Positions 29,195 to 30,998 of a DNA stretch of 30,998 bases are shown here, one piece after another; positions within the stretch are counted from its first letter, which is position 1; each line of letters opens with the position of its first letter. The translations under genes and the position numbers were made by a program. The notes under the pieces were generated by a model. That model saw only the letters and a list, made by a program, of their open reading frames with translations. It did no database searches and had not been told where the DNA came from. The stretch lies in assembly GCA_015039465.1 (NCBI GenBank), contig MU130238.1:137844-168841 (forward strand). The letters are read 5' to 3'. The DNA is from Phlegmacium glaucopus (taxonomy: Eukaryota; Basidiomycota; Agaricomycetes; Agaricales; Cortinariaceae).

Positions 29195-29905
29195 ATACAT
29201 GTGTATCTGTCATCGTAGGCGCCTATTCGTCGTCATACATGTGTCTTCGTCGTCGTACACCCTTAGTTGTCGTCGTCCATGCCTATTCGTCGTCGTACAC
29301 GTGTAGTTGTCGTCGTAGGCGCCTATTCTTCATTGTACACGTGTTTTCGTCGTCGTAGGCGCCTATTCGTCGTCATACACGTGTATTCGTCATCGTACAC
29401 ATGTATTTGTCGTCGTACACCCGTATTTGTCGTCGTAGGCGCCTATTCGTTGTCGTACACGCGTTTTCGTCATCGTAGGCGCCTATTCATCGTCATACAC
29501 GTGTATTTTTTGTCGTAGGCGCCGATTCGTCGTCCTACACGTGTTTTCATCGTCGTACACGTGTAGTTGTCATCGTAGGCGCCTATTCGTCATCGTACAT
29601 GTGTATTTGTCGTCGTAGGCGCCTATTTGTCGTCCAACACGCGTATTCCTCGTCGTAAACGTGTATTTGTCGTCGTACATGTGTATTTGTCGTCGTAGGT
29701 GCCTATTCGTCGTCCAACATGCGTATTCCTCGTCGTAGGCGCCTTTGCCATCGTACACATGTATTCGTCGTTGTACATGTGTATTCGTCATTGTAGGCGC
29801 CTATTCATCGTCCTACACGTCGTAGGCACCTTTTGTTGTCGTAGGCACCTTTTGTTGTTGTAGGCACCTTTTGTTGTCGTACACCTGTATTTGTTATCGT
29901 AGACC
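29195..29905. repeat. 20-bp tandem array with alternating palindromic cores
   Basis: From 29195 to 29734 there are 27 consecutive 20-bp units with no insertion or deletion, each ending TTYGTCRTC. Two core types alternate irregularly: GTAGGCGCCTA (palindrome TAGGCGCCTA; 29215, 29315, 29355, 29435, 29475, 29515, 29575, 29615 and others) and GTACACGTGTA (palindrome TACACGTGTA or one-base variants). After 29735 the register slips (18 and shorter units) and a GTAGGCACCTTTTGTTGTC variant takes over. Frames across it give only repeat peptides. Confidence 0.9.
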
Positions 29906-30130
29906 TATTATACATAATCTGTAATTAGTGAAGGAGAATAGAATGAAATAAAAAATCCCCTCTGGTGAGGGGGGGTTACCGTTGTTGGTTTTGGTCCTTG
30001 TTGTTACGAAAATGGGTGTGTGGGGTAGTGTGAGAAACAGAGGACGAAATCAACAAACAGTGTTGTGCACATCACATGTGATCACGTGATCACACCCCTC
30101 GCACTGAACAAAATACACGATTTTGATGGC

Positions 30131-30362
30131 AACAAGGTCATTGCCATCTAATCTTAATATATTGGTTTGTTGTACATATTACTTGGTTTGCATAATTATA
30201 TTATTTTTCTAGTAAAGTCAAGTGATTCATTTGCTGATCTAACTTAATTCTGCTTGCAGTCTGCCGGAGTCCACTGGAGTCTCCATACTATAACATGATA
30301 TTTCATCTGGTAACATTGTCTCGGTTTATAAGGAACTTTACAAATATTCTACAATGACTCTA
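30131..30362. other. AT-rich spacer
   Basis: Nothing recognised apart from the GGAGTCC remnant near 30265. Confidence 0.4.
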
Positions 30363-30998
30363 AGGTGAGTCTGAGGTAAACCTTAGGTGAGTCTGAGGTG
30401 AGCCTTAGGTGAACCTTAGGTGAACCTTAGGTGACTCTCAGGTGAGTCTGAGGTAAACCTTAGGTGAGCCTTAGGTGAGCCTTAGGTGATTCTCAGGTGA
30501 GCCTGAGATAAACCTTAGGTGAGTCTGAGATGAGCCTGAGGTGAACCTGAGACAAGTCTTAGATGAATCACTGAACCTGAGGTTACCCTTATGTCAGCCT
30601 TACTCACCTGAGGTAAGCCTTAGTTACTAAGGTGAGCCTGAGGTGAGCCTGAGGTGACCCTTAGGTCAGCCTTACGAACCTGAGGTGAGCCTAAGGCAAG
30701 CCTTCACACCCCGTGACATTTCATGACGGTTAAAGGTGGTGAAACCTCCTGACATGTGAGGGGGTGTATGAGGCGACCTTAGGCCACCTGAAGTGACCTG
30801 AGGTGGCCTGAGGTGGCCTGAGGCCAGGTCCTAAAAAGTCACACTGTATCCGGTTTAAACAGTCAGGTCACCTCAGGTCATTTAAGGTGGCCTCAGACAC
30901 CTAAGGCGGCCTCAGAATGGCCTGAGTAAGGCCGCCTGAGGTCGCCTGAACAGGTGGTCTGAGGTCGTCTGAGGTCGTCTGAGGTGGTCTGAGGTCGT
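30363..30998. repeat. 11-bp tandem array AGGTGAGYCTK, runs off window
   Basis: From 30363 about 20 units of AGGTGAGTCTG/AGGTAAACCTT/AGGTGAGCCTT follow in good 11-bp register. They then degenerate (30570-30720) and continue as a related AGGTGGCCTG/AGGTCRTCTG series to the window end, with inverted stretches (CAGGTCACCTCAGGTC near 30865). Confidence 0.85.

Larger units (their letters stand above)
28738..30130. mobile_element. Composite non-coding element, copy 2
   Basis: The left end TGTACTTTACAGTTCCCCAC parallels copy 1 (GTACTTTACAGTGCCCCAC) and is followed by GGACTCC minisatellite, an AT-rich zone, a C-run/G-run hairpin at 29037-29052 with GTTG-rich spacer, the 20-bp array, a second hairpin at 29957-29976, and the CACATGTG/GATCACGTGATC palindrome at 30071-30093 with AACAAAATACA. 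GGAGTCCACTGGAGTC near 30265 may be the remnant of the inverted right end. The same order and nearly the same size as copy 1 argue for one family. Confidence 0.5.

Noticed and set aside
29267..29791. Arg/Val/Tyr-rich repeat peptides across the 20-bp array
   Set aside because: Repeat-derived, present on both strands, no evidence for translation.
29195..29905. Array looked at as a possible CRISPR
   Set aside because: Units are 20 bp end to end with no unique spacers, in a fungal transposon context with no cas genes.

Overview
The window looks like a transposon-packed, gene-poor stretch of a filamentous fungal genome, most likely a basidiomycete (Agaricomycetes). The grounds are a chromodomain Ty3/gypsy element, a LINE with APE-type endonuclease and RNase H, short spliceosomal introns (68 and 80 bp), a secreted-type M36 fungalysin protease relic, and a C2H2 zinc-finger relic whose domain wording is familiar from basidiomycetes. 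The taxonomic call is inference. A run of Ns (14127-14811) shows that this is an assembly scaffold.

Layout. 1-2850: a ~20-bp tandem array with TGCGCA cores (274-537), a TATA motif, a broken C2H2 zinc-finger gene (1189-1857), and a small unrecognised minus-strand gene with its own TATA box, one intron and one frameshift (2154-2742). 2980-5520: two ~190-bp inverted arms enclosing a 1.6-kb non-coding composite element (3600-5180) made of GAGTCC-type minisatellites, C-run/G-run hairpins and a CACATGTG/TCACGTGA palindrome. 6031-7582: two hAT-like non-autonomous elements with 8-bp target duplications. 7646-19031: a 5'-truncated LINE split by an unidentified 1.3-kb insertion (8357-9640) and by a full-length gypsy retrotransposon (12311-18297, minus strand) with 413-bp LTRs and a GCCAA target duplication. 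19460-21390: small inverted-repeat elements and a second copy of an LTR-like repeat. 22012-24420: an LTR-like fragment, then a decayed fungalysin gene. 24499-28600: 5' LTR, candidate primer-binding site, repetitive leader and broken gag of another retroelement, interrupted by an LTR-like block that carries a 388-bp nearly perfect palindrome, then an acidic repeat ORF. 28738-30130: second copy of the composite non-coding element, carrying an indel-free array of 20-bp units with alternating palindromic cores. 30363-30998: an 11-bp AGGTGAGYCTK array that runs off the window.

Almost everything protein-coding is disabled. Several stops are TGA where the family context expects arginine (CGA), and about half of the differences between the gypsy LTRs are CpG/TpG or CpG/CpA transitions, so decay by deamination of methylated CpG is a consistent reading. 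The most informative structures are the nested LINE/gypsy pair, whose gypsy member carries a readable self-priming signal of the Tf1 type, and the two copies of the composite non-coding element with hairpin series and palindrome arrays. I see no tRNA, rRNA or CRISPR array and no clearly intact host gene other than possibly the one at 2154-2742.
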